Assembly: GCF_020410745.1 (NCBI RefSeq)
Contig: NZ_CP084528.1
Span: forward strand, 1,922,001 to 1,986,000
Origin: Kaistella polysaccharea
GTDB lineage: Bacteria; Bacteroidota; Bacteroidia; Flavobacteriales; Weeksellaceae
Reading direction: 5' to 3'
DNA: 64,000 nucleotides
This document shows positions 26,168 through 35,037 of this stretch, one piece after another. Numbering within the stretch: the stretch's first letter is position 1; each line of letters opens with the position of its first letter. Both the position numbers and the translations under genes were made by a program. Below the pieces are notes generated by a model, which did not search any database, was not told the origin of the DNA, and was given only the letters and a program-made list of their open reading frames with translations.

Positions 26168-28282
26168 ATGAATTTAAAAACTTTTGCTCTAGGCGCGGCC
26201 GGATTTTTGGCTGCAGCATGTACACCACAAAAAATGATTAGCAATCTAAATTATCCTGAAACCAAAAAGGTAGCACACGCCGATACTTATTTCGGAACTG
26301 TGGTTTCAGATCCGTATCGCTGGCTTGAAGATGACCGCGCGGAAGATACCAAAGATTGGGTGCAACGTGAAGTGGCTTTTACCAATGACTATTTGGCGAA
26401 AATTCCTTTCCGTGAAGAAATTCGGGCACAGTTAAAAAACATCTGGAATTACGAAAAAATTGGAGCGCCGTTTAAGGAAGGTGATTATACTTATTTCTAT
26501 AAAAACGATGGTCTTCAAGCGCAGTCTGTTTTATACCGCACCGACCATTGGGGCAAAACAGAAGTTTTCTTAGATCCCAATAAGTTTTCTGAAAAAGGAA
26601 CTACATCTTTAGCAGGAGTTTCTTTTAACAAAAAAGGCAATCTCGTTGCATATTCCATCTCGGAAGGCGGAAGTGACTGGAATAAAATAATTATTCTAGA
26701 TGCGTTGACCAAAAATAAAATCGATGAATCCATCAACGATGTAAAATTTTCCGGAGCGTCGTGGTTGGGAGATGATGGGTTTTTCTATTCGAGCTACGAT
26801 AAGCCCACGGGCAGTGAACTTTCTGCAAAAACAGATACGCATAAAGTCTATTTTCACAAATTAGGAACGAAACAAAGTGCCGACCAACTCGTCATAGGCG
26901 GCGATCAGTTCAAAAGAAGATATATGGGAATGGGCATTTCTGATGATGAACGTTTTCAGATCCTTAGCGCCTCAGAAGCTACAAATGGCAACGAATTGTA
27001 TATTAAAGACTTAAAGAATAAAACCGATTTAATTCCCATTCAAAATGGCTACGATGTCAATACGAATATTGTAGATTCTAAGGGAGATTTTATCTATGCG
27101 CTGACCGATAAAAATGCGCCTAATATGCGGTTGGTTAAATTTAATATCAACACACCAACTGTTTGGACCGATGTTATTCCTGAGACGGAAAATGTACTAA
27201 GTGTTTCTACAGGTGGCGGATATTTATTTGCAAAATATATGAAAGATGCCGTGACTTCTGTAAAGCAGTTTGATTATGACGGCAAGCTTATCCGTACAAT
27301 TGATCTTCCGGGAATTGGAACAGCAAGTGGTTTCGGCGGCAAAGAACAAGAAAAAGATTTATACTATTCCTTCAGCAACTATATTACGCCGGGAACAACT
27401 TATAAATTTAATGTTGACTCCGGGAAATCTGAGATTTATCAAAAACCAAACGTAAAATTCAACCCAGAAAATTATGTTTCTGAACAGGTTTTTTATACGT
27501 CAAAAGATGGAACCAGAATTCCGATGATGATTAATTATAAGAAAGGGATTAAGATGGATGGTAAAAATCCTACGATCCTTTATTCTTACGGTGGATTTAA
27601 CATCAGTTTGCAACCAGGTTTCTCTGTAGTGAACGCGATTTGGATGGAAAACGGCGGAATCTATGCCGTTCCAAATATCCGTGGCGGTGGCGAGTATGGG
27701 AAAAAATGGCATGACGCGGGAACAAAAATGCAAAAGAAAAATGTATTTGATGATTTTATTGCAGCAGGCGAATACCTTCAAAATAAAGGATATACTTCCA
27801 AAGAATATATGGCACTTTCTGGCCGTTCAAATGGTGGACTTTTAGTAGGAGCGACCATGACGATGCGACCGGATTTAGCGAAAGTAGCTTTCCCAGGTGT
27901 AGGCGTTCTCGATATGTTGCGTTATAATAAATTTACCGCCGGTGCAGGATGGAGCTACGATTACGGCACTGCTGAAGACAGCAAAGAAATGTTCGAATAC
28001 CTGAAATCGTACTCACCAATTCATCAGGTGAAAAAAGGAGTTTGTTATCCATCAACCATGATTATCACGAGCGATCATGATGATCGAGTTGTACCAGCGC
28101 ACTCTTTTAAATTTGGGGCTGAGCTTCAGGAAAAACAGTCTTGTAATAATCCGGTTTTGGTTCGCATAGAAACTAATGCGGGTCATGGTGCGGGTAGAAG
28201 TACGGAACAAGTTATTGGAGAAAATGCTGATATTTTAAGTTTTGCGCTTTATGAAATGGGCTTTAAAACATTAAATAAGTAA
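26168..28282 (+). CDS. Prolyl oligopeptidase (S9A), lipoprotein
   Basis: 704 residues. Serine peptidase cleaving short peptides after proline. A lipoprotein-type signal (MNLKTFALGAAGFLAAAC) is followed by the typical opening YPETKKV..DTYFGTVVSDPYRWLEDD, a seven-bladed propeller (~80-430) and an alpha/beta-hydrolase domain. The catalytic serine is Ser554 in GRSNGGLL, the acid lies in DHDDRVVPAHS (about 638) and the histidine is about 673 in NAGHGAGR. Export as a lipoprotein suggests peptide scavenging in the periplasm or on the outer membrane. Single-gene unit with a terminator. Confidence 0.95.
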   Translation: MNLKTFALGAAGFLAAACTPQKMISNLNYPETKKVAHADTYFGTVVSDPYRWLEDDRAEDTKDWVQREVAFTNDYLAKIPFREEIRAQLKNIWNYEKIGAPFKEGDYTYFYKNDGLQAQSVLYRTDHWGKTEVFLDPNKFSEKGTTSLAGVSFNKKGNLVAYSISEGGSDWNKIIILDALTKNKIDESINDVKFSGASWLGDDGFFYSSYDKPTGSELSAKTDTHKVYFHKLGTKQSADQLVIGGDQFKRRYMGMGISDDERFQILSASEATNGNELYIKDLKNKTDLIPIQNGYDVNTNIVDSKGDFIYALTDKNAPNMRLVKFNINTPTVWTDVIPETENVLSVSTGGGYLFAKYMKDAVTSVKQFDYDGKLIRTIDLPGIGTASGFGGKEQEKDLYYSFSNYITPGTTYKFNVDSGKSEIYQKPNVKFNPENYVSEQVFYTSKDGTRIPMMINYKKGIKMDGKNPTILYSYGGFNISLQPGFSVVNAIWMENGGIYAVPNIRGGGEYGKKWHDAGTKMQKKNVFDDFIAAGEYLQNKGYTSKEYMALSGRSNGGLLVGATMTMRPDLAKVAFPGVGVLDMLRYNKFTAGAGWSYDYGTAEDSKEMFEYLKSYSPIHQVKKGVCYPSTMIITSDHDDRVVPAHSFKFGAELQEKQSCNNPVLVRIETNAGHGAGRSTEQVIGENADILSFALYEMGFKTLNK

Positions 28283-28305
28283 TTGAAATATATTTTTAAA
28301 CAAAG

Positions 28306-28336
28306 ACTTTCCGCAAATTCGCGGGAAGTTTTTTTA
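28306..28336 (+). terminator. Hairpin terminator after the prolyl oligopeptidase gene
   Basis: 9-bp stem with one G-T pair (28306-28314 / 28321-28329), followed by seven T. Confidence 0.8.
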
Positions 28337-28371
28337 TTTCAGTCCATCGATAATTTCACTAATTTTGCGGC

Positions 28372-29091
28372 ATGAATAATGAGGATATCGCCGATTTTTA
28401 TGACGATTTTTCAGCCAAGCAAGTGAAAACTGGGGCGAATGAACGTTTGATTTCCCTTTATAAAAGGCTTTTGAAGATGGGTTTAAAATCTACTTCTACA
28501 GTTTTAGAATTGGGCTGCGGTGTAGGAAACTTTACTCATCTTTTAGCCCAGAAAGTTAATTCTGGTAATATTGAAGCTGTAGATTTAAGTGAAAAAAGCA
28601 TTTCAATTGCTAAATCAAAATTTAAAAGTCAAAAAACTATCTTGTTTGAGGTAGCTGATATTGTAACGCAGAAACCCAAATTTTCGAATTTCGATTTTAT
28701 TACTTTAATGGATGTTATTGAGCATATTCCTCTGGACCAGCATGATCATCTCTTTAACAATATTGCGGGAATCTGTACCGAAAAAACCTTAATAACAATC
28801 AATATTCCTAATCCTGAGTATATTCGATACACGCGCGAAAATAATCCAGAAACTTTACAGGTCATCGATCAGGAAATCCATTTATTACCTTTGCTAATAA
28901 TTATCGAAAAAAATGATTTGGAACTGGTGTTATTTGAAAAGTATGGAATTTGGGAAGTAGAAGATTACCATTTTTTAGTAATTCGTAAGAAACGGAATTT
29001 CGAACTTAAACATCTTGCAAATCAACGCAAAATTTCCGAGAAGATTTTGAAAAAAGTTTCCCGAAAAATTGATACGGTGAAGTACCGATAA
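28372..29091 (+). CDS. Class I SAM-dependent methyltransferase
   Basis: 239 residues. Motif I VLELGCGVGNF at 44-54, an acidic residue ending the second strand (IEAVDLSEKSI) and a post-motif FDFITLMDVIEHIP identify a methyltransferase-11/UbiG-like fold. The substrate is unknown. The sequence LITINIPNPEYIRYTRENNPETLQVIDQEIHL is typical of family members acting in glycan or lipid pathways, but this is weak evidence. It lies 38 bp upstream of mutL on the same strand. Confidence 0.8.
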   Translation: MNNEDIADFYDDFSAKQVKTGANERLISLYKRLLKMGLKSTSTVLELGCGVGNFTHLLAQKVNSGNIEAVDLSEKSISIAKSKFKSQKTILFEVADIVTQKPKFSNFDFITLMDVIEHIPLDQHDHLFNNIAGICTEKTLITINIPNPEYIRYTRENNPETLQVIDQEIHLLPLLIIIEKNDLELVLFEKYGIWEVEDYHFLVIRKKRNFELKHLANQRKISEKILKKVSRKIDTVKYR

Positions 29092-29128
29092 TTGCTGAAA
29101 AAAACCTTTATTTGATTATAATATTTAA

Positions 29129-30892
29129 ATGTCTGACATTATAAAACTTTTACCAGATCATGTTGCCAACCAAATTGCTGCGGGCGAAGTGGTGCAGCGG
29201 CCTGCGTCGATTGTAAAAGAACTTATCGAAAATTCCATTGATGCTGGAGCATCTAAAATTGAACTCATCGTTCGCGATTCTGGAAAAAATTTAATTCAGG
29301 TCGTAGATAACGGAAGTGGCATGAGCGAAACAGATGCACGTTTAGCATTTGAGCGCCATGCAACCTCTAAAATAAGCACGACCGAAGATATTTTCCGCAT
29401 CTCTACAAAGGGCTTTCGGGGCGAAGCATTAGCTTCAATCGCTGCCGTGGCTCAGGTTGAACTTCGTACAAAAACACACGATGCGGTAACCGGCACTAAT
29501 ATTTATATAGAAGGCGGTGGATTTCAGTTTCAGGAACCTATTCAAACTGCAGAAGGTTCTAATTTTTCGGTGAAGAATCTTTTTTATAATGTTCCGGCAC
29601 GCCGAAAATTCCTTAAAAATAACAATATTGAATTCCGTCATATTATTGATGAATTCCAGCGTATTGCCCTCGCACACGATAATCTCGACTTTGAACTTTT
29701 CCATAATGATGATATTATTTTCAGGCTTCGGAAATCAAGCCTTTTGCAGCGGATTGTTGATGTTTTCGGACGTAAACTACAACCACTGCTCATACCGATA
29801 AAGGAAGATTTGGGTTGGGTTCAGTTGAATGGTTTTGTAGCTAAACCCGAAGGTGCGAAAAAAACACGAGGCGAACAATTTTTCTTTGTTAATGGACGAT
29901 TTTTCAGAAGTGCTTACTTTAATAAAGCAGTTCAGGAAGCTTTTGACGGTTTACTTTTACCGGGTTATATTCCCACTTTCTTTCTTTTCCTAACGTTGGA
30001 TGTGGAGAAAGTAGATGTTAATATTCATCCGCAGAAGACAGAAGTTAAATTCGAAGATGAAAATTTAATTTTTGCCTTGGTTCGATCAACTATTAAAAGA
30101 TCTTTGGGAATATATAATATTTCACCCAGCTTAGATTTTGACCGTGGCGAAGGTGTTGAAGCTTTTATTGCGCAGTCTTCTAAGAGAAATATGGTATTTA
30201 AAACACCGGAAATCACTGTTGATCGAAATTATAATCCGTTTTTGGAAGAGCAGGTTTCCCCAGGCGAAAAGATTGCGATGACTGATCTGTATCAGCAGAA
30301 TACACCGGCAGAACCCTCGAAAATTAATCTTTTTGATGAGGAGGATTTCGATGAGGATTTAATGCGTTTGCCTAATGGATACTGGCTTTTCAATAAAAAT
30401 GGGAAAACGCTGATGCTTGATCTCGGCAGAATGCACCGTCTCATCATAGGCGAAAGAAATGCGAAAAAGAAACGCAATACAGAAAAGCATACGCTGCTTT
30501 TTTCTCTGGAATATCATATGAATGAAACCGAAAAAAATAAATTTCGGTCCATTAAAAAGTTTCTGCCAGAATTGGGATTCGAAATGATTCTAGCCAATGA
30601 TAATGTTCTAAGAATTGATGCGGTTCCCGAAGGTTTAAAGGAAACGCAGGTAATGAAATTTCTGGAAAATCTTTTTGAAATCCTAGAGTATCGCACAGAA
30701 GATGAATTCATGGATTTTTACAACAGTCAGTGGAATAAAATACAGAGCAAGTCGCGCTTTGATTTTCTATATAAAACAGATGCCGAGCAAGTGATCAAAG
30801 ATTTCACCGAACTTGGTTTCCCAGAATTTTTACCCTCGGGTAAGAGGTGTTTTACGCACCTTCCCCTGGATGAACTTAAAAATAAATTTTAA
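29129..30892 (+). CDS. mutL: DNA mismatch repair protein MutL
   Basis: 587 residues. The N-terminal GHKL ATPase (residues ~1-330) shows IAAGEVVQRPASIVKELIENSIDAGAS, DNGSGM, RHATSKI and TKGFRGEAL motifs and the VNGRFF/VDVNIHPQKTEVKF transducer region. The C-terminal dimerisation domain (~390-587) is present but without an obvious DQHAAHER-type endonuclease motif (DMHRLIIGERN occupies the equivalent position). Couples MutS mismatch recognition to strand excision. Ends 3 bp before the rhomboid gene, so the genes are co-transcribed. Confidence 0.96.
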   Translation: MSDIIKLLPDHVANQIAAGEVVQRPASIVKELIENSIDAGASKIELIVRDSGKNLIQVVDNGSGMSETDARLAFERHATSKISTTEDIFRISTKGFRGEALASIAAVAQVELRTKTHDAVTGTNIYIEGGGFQFQEPIQTAEGSNFSVKNLFYNVPARRKFLKNNNIEFRHIIDEFQRIALAHDNLDFELFHNDDIIFRLRKSSLLQRIVDVFGRKLQPLLIPIKEDLGWVQLNGFVAKPEGAKKTRGEQFFFVNGRFFRSAYFNKAVQEAFDGLLLPGYIPTFFLFLTLDVEKVDVNIHPQKTEVKFEDENLIFALVRSTIKRSLGIYNISPSLDFDRGEGVEAFIAQSSKRNMVFKTPEITVDRNYNPFLEEQVSPGEKIAMTDLYQQNTPAEPSKINLFDEEDFDEDLMRLPNGYWLFNKNGKTLMLDLGRMHRLIIGERNAKKKRNTEKHTLLFSLEYHMNETEKNKFRSIKKFLPELGFEMILANDNVLRIDAVPEGLKETQVMKFLENLFEILEYRTEDEFMDFYNSQWNKIQSKSRFDFLYKTDAEQVIKDFTELGFPEFLPSGKRCFTHLPLDELKNKF

Positions 30893-30895
30893 CTT

Positions 30896-31537
30896 ATGTT
30901 TCCAAAACTTACGCCGATTACGAGAAATATTATCATGCTGAATGTTATATTTTATTTGGCCTCTAATTTCATTGCTTTTCCTAAACTTTATGAAATGTTT
31001 TCGGTGTATTATTTTGCATCACCTTATTTTAAAGTTTGGCAGATAATTACCCACATGTTTATGCATGCACCATTGGGACAGGGAATTGGCTTGACGCATA
31101 TTCTTTTTAACATGTTGACCTTATTAAGTTTCGGACCGGTTTTAGAGCAGGTTTTAGGAGACCGAAAATATATTATTCTCTATTTCGCGAGTGGAATTGG
31201 TGCTTACCTTCTCAATTGCGGCTGGAATTATTTTGAAATTACACAAGGCGCAAATCCAATGGAAATTTATTCAATTCCGATGATGGGCGCTTCCGGTGCG
31301 ATTTTCGGTGTTGTTGCGGCATTTTCAACTATGTTTCCAGATTCAAAACTCTACTTCATGTTTATTCCATTTGGGATTAAAGCCAAATATCTATTGCCTG
31401 GAATTATTTTAATTTCACTCTATTTAGGATTCAGTGGATCGATGGGTGGAATTGCCCATTTTGCCCACATCGGCGGTGCATTGGTAGGATACTTTCTGGC
31501 AAAGAATTGGAAGAACAACCATTTTAGAGTTAATTAA
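30896..31537 (+). CDS. Rhomboid family intramembrane serine protease
   Basis: 213 residues with six or so transmembrane helices. The catalytic serine lies in GASGAIFGVVAAF (about residue 132) and the histidine in HFAHIGGALVGYFLA (about 190). The HILFNMLTLLSFGPVLEQVLG segment in the second helix is the rhomboid oxyanion-side motif. It cleaves membrane-anchored substrates within the bilayer; substrate unknown. Located between mutL (3 bp) and the EEP-family gene (12 bp) on one transcript, an order I recall as common in flavobacteria. Confidence 0.92.
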   Translation: MFPKLTPITRNIIMLNVIFYLASNFIAFPKLYEMFSVYYFASPYFKVWQIITHMFMHAPLGQGIGLTHILFNMLTLLSFGPVLEQVLGDRKYIILYFASGIGAYLLNCGWNYFEITQGANPMEIYSIPMMGASGAIFGVVAAFSTMFPDSKLYFMFIPFGIKAKYLLPGIILISLYLGFSGSMGGIAHFAHIGGALVGYFLAKNWKNNHFRVN

Positions 31538-31549
31538 GAAAGGACTCCT

Positions 31550-32527
31550 GTGAAATTATTCCGATCTTTTTTTACCTTAGGTCACGCCACTATTTTGATT
31601 TTGCTCTTGGCGACTTCACTCAATGCGGTGGTCCGACCTCAGAGTTTTCCTTATTTCAACCTGTTGTCGCTGGCATTTCCGGTATTGATGATTTTGAATG
31701 TAATCTTGTGTTTTTGGTGGATCATCAGAGGAAAAAAAAGAGCATTATTCTTTATCGCAGTTTCTTTACTCCTCATCGTACCCACAGGCAGATGGATCAA
31801 CTGGCACAGTAAAAGTACAGAATCAGCCAATCTTAAAGTGGTTTCATTAAACATAAAATCTGGCGATTGGGGACGAAAAAATGTCTATGAATATTTGGGC
31901 GGTCAAAATGCAGACGTCGTCTTCGTTCAGGAATACGGGAAAGAATTTAATATTCCGGGATACCAATATAAAGTTGACGATTATCAAATAGTCGCATTAA
32001 ACTCCAAACTCAAAATCATTAATACCAAAAAAATTGCGACCATAGGAAATGGAAACTCTTTTTTTGCAGATATTGAAGTTAATGGGCGAATTATTCGAGT
32101 GATTAATTTATATCTTACCCCTTTTGCGTTTGACAAAAAAAAGGTAAAACCCAGCGAAGATTTAGAAATGAATAAGACAAAGTTAAAATATGTTTTAAAA
32201 CGTTTAGTTCCCACTTTCAAAACACATCAAGATGAAGTGAAAGATATTCGACAGGCTGTTGAAGATTCACCTTATCCCGTACTTTTAGCGGGTGATTTTA
32301 ATGCGGTTCCCAATTCCTACGAATATTACCAAATAGGTCACGGTTTAACAGATGCGTTCGTGAAAGTGGGGAGAGGCAGCGCAACCAGTTTTCATGATTA
32401 TAAGTTCCCGATTAGAATTGATTATCTTTTTAGCTCAAAAGAAATTGAGCCTGTAAGTTATCGCGTCGACCGCAGCGTAAAGCTTTCTGATCATTTTCCC
32501 GTTATTGCTACATTTAAAGTTAACTAA
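31550..32527 (+). CDS. Endonuclease/exonuclease/phosphatase (EEP) family membrane protein
   Basis: 325 residues, GTG start 12 bp after the rhomboid gene. Three hydrophobic N-terminal segments (about 10-25, 37-57, 64-80) anchor it, and the catalytic domain is predicted to face the periplasm. EEP motifs: VVSLNIKSGDWG, QEYG, LAGDFNAVPNSYEY and the terminal LSDHFPVIATF. Such proteins are metal-dependent phosphodiesterases; the membrane-anchored form may act on lipids or nucleotides. The substrate is not predictable. Confidence 0.85.
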   Translation: MKLFRSFFTLGHATILILLLATSLNAVVRPQSFPYFNLLSLAFPVLMILNVILCFWWIIRGKKRALFFIAVSLLLIVPTGRWINWHSKSTESANLKVVSLNIKSGDWGRKNVYEYLGGQNADVVFVQEYGKEFNIPGYQYKVDDYQIVALNSKLKIINTKKIATIGNGNSFFADIEVNGRIIRVINLYLTPFAFDKKKVKPSEDLEMNKTKLKYVLKRLVPTFKTHQDEVKDIRQAVEDSPYPVLLAGDFNAVPNSYEYYQIGHGLTDAFVKVGRGSATSFHDYKFPIRIDYLFSSKEIEPVSYRVDRSVKLSDHFPVIATFKVN

Positions 32528-32528
32528 A

Positions 32529-32906
32529 ATGCCTAAAATTTCTTATTTAATAATTATTTTGATGTTTGTATCCTGTACGAAGAATACGACGGAAAAAAAT
32601 GCAATTGTTGCTGAAAATACTGCAGTTCCACCTTACGATACGATCGCTGTCGATTCATTTTCAGCAGGCGCCACTACGGTTGATATTGCGCGGAGAATCA
32701 GAATGTCTACTCGGAGATTTCAGGATTCGTTAAAAGAAGAAAAACTAAAAACAGATGATTTAAAACTTCTGAAAAAAGCAAAAGAAGAAAAGGAAAAACT
32801 GGAAAAAGCTAAAGACGAAAAGAAAGCGATTGAAGCCAAAAAGAAATCTGCCACAGAAGAGCAGAAATCGGTAAAATCTGAAGAAAACGGTAATAAACCT
32901 GAGTGA
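32529..32906 (+). CDS. Lipoprotein with charged coiled-coil tail, unknown function
   Basis: 125 residues from the ATG just after the previous stop codon. MPKISYLIIILMFVSC is a lipoprotein signal. A Thr/Ala/Asp-rich spacer is followed by a long Lys/Glu helix (about 75-120) with heptad character (EEKEKLEKAKDEKKAIEAKKK). It is likely a short rod anchored to a membrane. Last gene of the methyltransferase-mutL-rhomboid-EEP run, and it abuts the convergent GH3-family gene with no gap. No family recognised. Confidence 0.65.
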   Translation: MPKISYLIIILMFVSCTKNTTEKNAIVAENTAVPPYDTIAVDSFSAGATTVDIARRIRMSTRRFQDSLKEEKLKTDDLKLLKKAKEEKEKLEKAKDEKKAIEAKKKSATEEQKSVKSEENGNKPE

Positions 32907-34424
32907 TTAGGACTCATTCATCTGAAGAAGTGGTTCAATATATTCGCGGTCATTGCTTAAACGGGGAACTTTATTTTGTCCACCCAATTTGCCACGCTGC
33001 GACATCCAATCGTAGAACAATTTTGGTTTGGCCACATGAATAATCGGTTTTTTTAAGGTCATATCGTTATATCGTTTCGCCTCGTAATCTGAATTTACCG
33101 ATTTTAAATGATTATCAAAGATTTCACTAAAGCGTTCCATATTTTCGGGGTGACGATGAAATTCAAAAACCCATTCATGTGCGCCACTCTCGCCATTCTG
33201 CATAAAAACGGGCGCGCCTGTAAAATCCAAGATGCACGCATTTGTAGCCTCGCAGGCCTTGGTAAGTGCTGTTTCTACATTATCAATCATTAACTCTTCA
33301 CCAAAAGCATTGATGTAATGTTTTGTACGCCCGGAAACTTTAATTCTAAAAGGCTGAAGTGATGTAAATCGTACAGTGTCACCGATTAAATATCTCCACA
33401 ATCCGCTATTGGTTGTGATCACCATCGCGTAATTTTTACCAATTTCAACTTCTTCTAAGGGAATTGCGTTGAGGTTTTTTTCATTAAAGGTTTCCATGGG
33501 AATGAATTCATAGAAAATCCCATAATCGAGCATCAATAGCATTTCTTCGCTACCATATTGATCTTGAATTGCAAAAAAACCTTCCGATGCATTATAAATC
33601 TCGTAATAATTGATGTCTTTACCAATGATTTGGCGGTATTGATCGCGGTATGGTTTAAAGCTGATTCCACCGTGAAAAAACACTTCCAGATTGGGCCATA
33701 AATCAGATATGGTTTTATCACCCGTTTCTGACAAAATCCTTTGTAATAGCACCAACATCCAACTTGGGACGCCGGTTAAACTGCCAACTTCTTCATTCTT
33801 GACTTCAGAGACAATCGCTTTTAATTTACTTTCCCACTCTGACATGAGGGAAACTTTCTTGCTCGGAGTCGTAGTAATTTCAACCCAGAACGGCAGGTTG
33901 TCGATCAGTATTGCCGAAAGGTCCCCAAATTTTGTATTGAAGCTTTCATAGAAATCAGCGCTGCCGCCCAGACGTAAGTTTTTATTGGTAAATAATTGAT
34001 TTTCAGGATGATTGTTCGCGTAGATAGAAATTAAATCTTTGCCCGCTTTCATGTGACAAAGTTCCAGGCTTTCATCCGTAATAGGAATGAATTTACTTTT
34101 AGCGTTTGTGGTGCCAGACGATTTTGCAAAATTTTTGACCACACCCGGCCAGAAAATATCACGTTGTCCCTGACGTGCCTTTTCAATATACGGTTCAAAA
34201 TCCTCATAGGTGACAATAGGAATATTTCGGCGGAAATCTTCATAGCTTGAGATCGAACTGAAACCATGAATTTTGCCGTATTCTGTATTTTCGGCGTGAT
34301 AAAGTTGGGAGAAGAGCACACCTTGTTGAGTTTCAATTGGATGATCCACAAAATTTTGGATCTGATCAATACGCTGGCGGATAAACCAATTGACTACCGT
34401 ATTAAAAAGTGCTTTCGTTGCCAT
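32907..34424 (-). CDS. GH3 family (acyl-adenylate/amide synthetase-like) protein
   Basis: 505 residues. Bacterial member of the GH3 auxin-responsive family, part of the ANL adenylating superfamily: NFAKSSGTTNAKSKFIPIT is the ATP-binding P-loop-like motif, YNASEGFFAIQ the second and GLWRYLIGDTVRF the third. Plant GH3 enzymes couple amino acids to hormones; bacterial substrates are unknown. The full length matches flavobacterial homologues of about 500 residues. No biosynthetic neighbours. Confidence 0.88.
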   Translation of the reverse strand: MATKALFNTVVNWFIRQRIDQIQNFVDHPIETQQGVLFSQLYHAENTEYGKIHGFSSISSYEDFRRNIPIVTYEDFEPYIEKARQGQRDIFWPGVVKNFAKSSGTTNAKSKFIPITDESLELCHMKAGKDLISIYANNHPENQLFTNKNLRLGGSADFYESFNTKFGDLSAILIDNLPFWVEITTTPSKKVSLMSEWESKLKAIVSEVKNEEVGSLTGVPSWMLVLLQRILSETGDKTISDLWPNLEVFFHGGISFKPYRDQYRQIIGKDINYYEIYNASEGFFAIQDQYGSEEMLLMLDYGIFYEFIPMETFNEKNLNAIPLEEVEIGKNYAMVITTNSGLWRYLIGDTVRFTSLQPFRIKVSGRTKHYINAFGEELMIDNVETALTKACEATNACILDFTGAPVFMQNGESGAHEWVFEFHRHPENMERFSEIFDNHLKSVNSDYEAKRYNDMTLKKPIIHVAKPKLFYDWMSQRGKLGGQNKVPRLSNDREYIEPLLQMNES

Positions 34425-34477
34425 ATTTACAAATATAATATTTTTTGCGTAAAGGAGGTTACGCTACTGGCCAACAA

Positions 34478-34509
34478 AAAAATTCCGCTCTAAAAAGAAC
34501 GGAATTTTT
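34478..34509 (-). terminator. Hairpin terminator downstream of the bacilliredoxin gene
   Basis: AAAATTCCG / CGGAATTTT stem with a short loop and a T-run on the minus strand. Confidence 0.7.
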
Positions 34510-34530
34510 ATTTCAACTAAAGAAATAGTT

Positions 34531-34941
34531 TTAGCAGTATTCGGCAAATGCACCTTGAAGATTTGCCGCAATAGCGCCGGCAGGATTTCCTTCAATATGG
34601 TGTCTTTCCAACATATGAACCAATTCGCCATCTTTGAAAAGAGCGATACATGGTGAACTTGGTGGGAAAGGGGCTAAGTGTTTACGTGCTTCATCTACGG
34701 CCTCTTTATCATAACCTGCAAATACAGTTACTAAATGGTCTGGTTTTTTATCTCCTGTGAGAGAAAATACAGCTCCTGGTCTTGCTGCTCCTGCTGCACA
34801 ACCACATACTGAATTGATCATCAAAAGGGTAGTGCCTTCTTGTTTAAGAGCGTCAGTCACTTGTTCAGGGGTAGTTAAATCCTGGAAACCTTTATCTGTT
34901 AGTTCGTCCTTCATGGGCATTACTAAATCATCTGGATACAT
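34531..34941 (-). CDS. BrxA/BrxB family bacilliredoxin
   Basis: 136 residues, thioredoxin-like fold with the C46-G-C48 active site in MINSVCGCAAGAARPG, the signature of the YphP/YqiW (BrxA/BrxB) family. It removes bacillithiol from S-bacillithiolated proteins. FPPSSPCIALFKDGELVHMLERHHIEG is the conserved cis-Pro-like C-terminal region. The gene stands alone with its own terminator. It implies that this organism makes bacillithiol or a similar low-molecular-weight thiol, which is an inference from one gene. Confidence 0.92.
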   Translation of the reverse strand: MYPDDLVMPMKDELTDKGFQDLTTPEQVTDALKQEGTTLLMINSVCGCAAGAARPGAVFSLTGDKKPDHLVTVFAGYDKEAVDEARKHLAPFPPSSPCIALFKDGELVHMLERHHIEGNPAGAIAANLQGAFAEYC

Positions 34942-35037
34942 ATCTTTATAATTTATAAGTTAGAATATTAGGTGTAAAATTAATCCTTTTTAATTAATTT
35001 TTCCTCTTTCAAAAGCTATCAAAACAATACCAATTAT

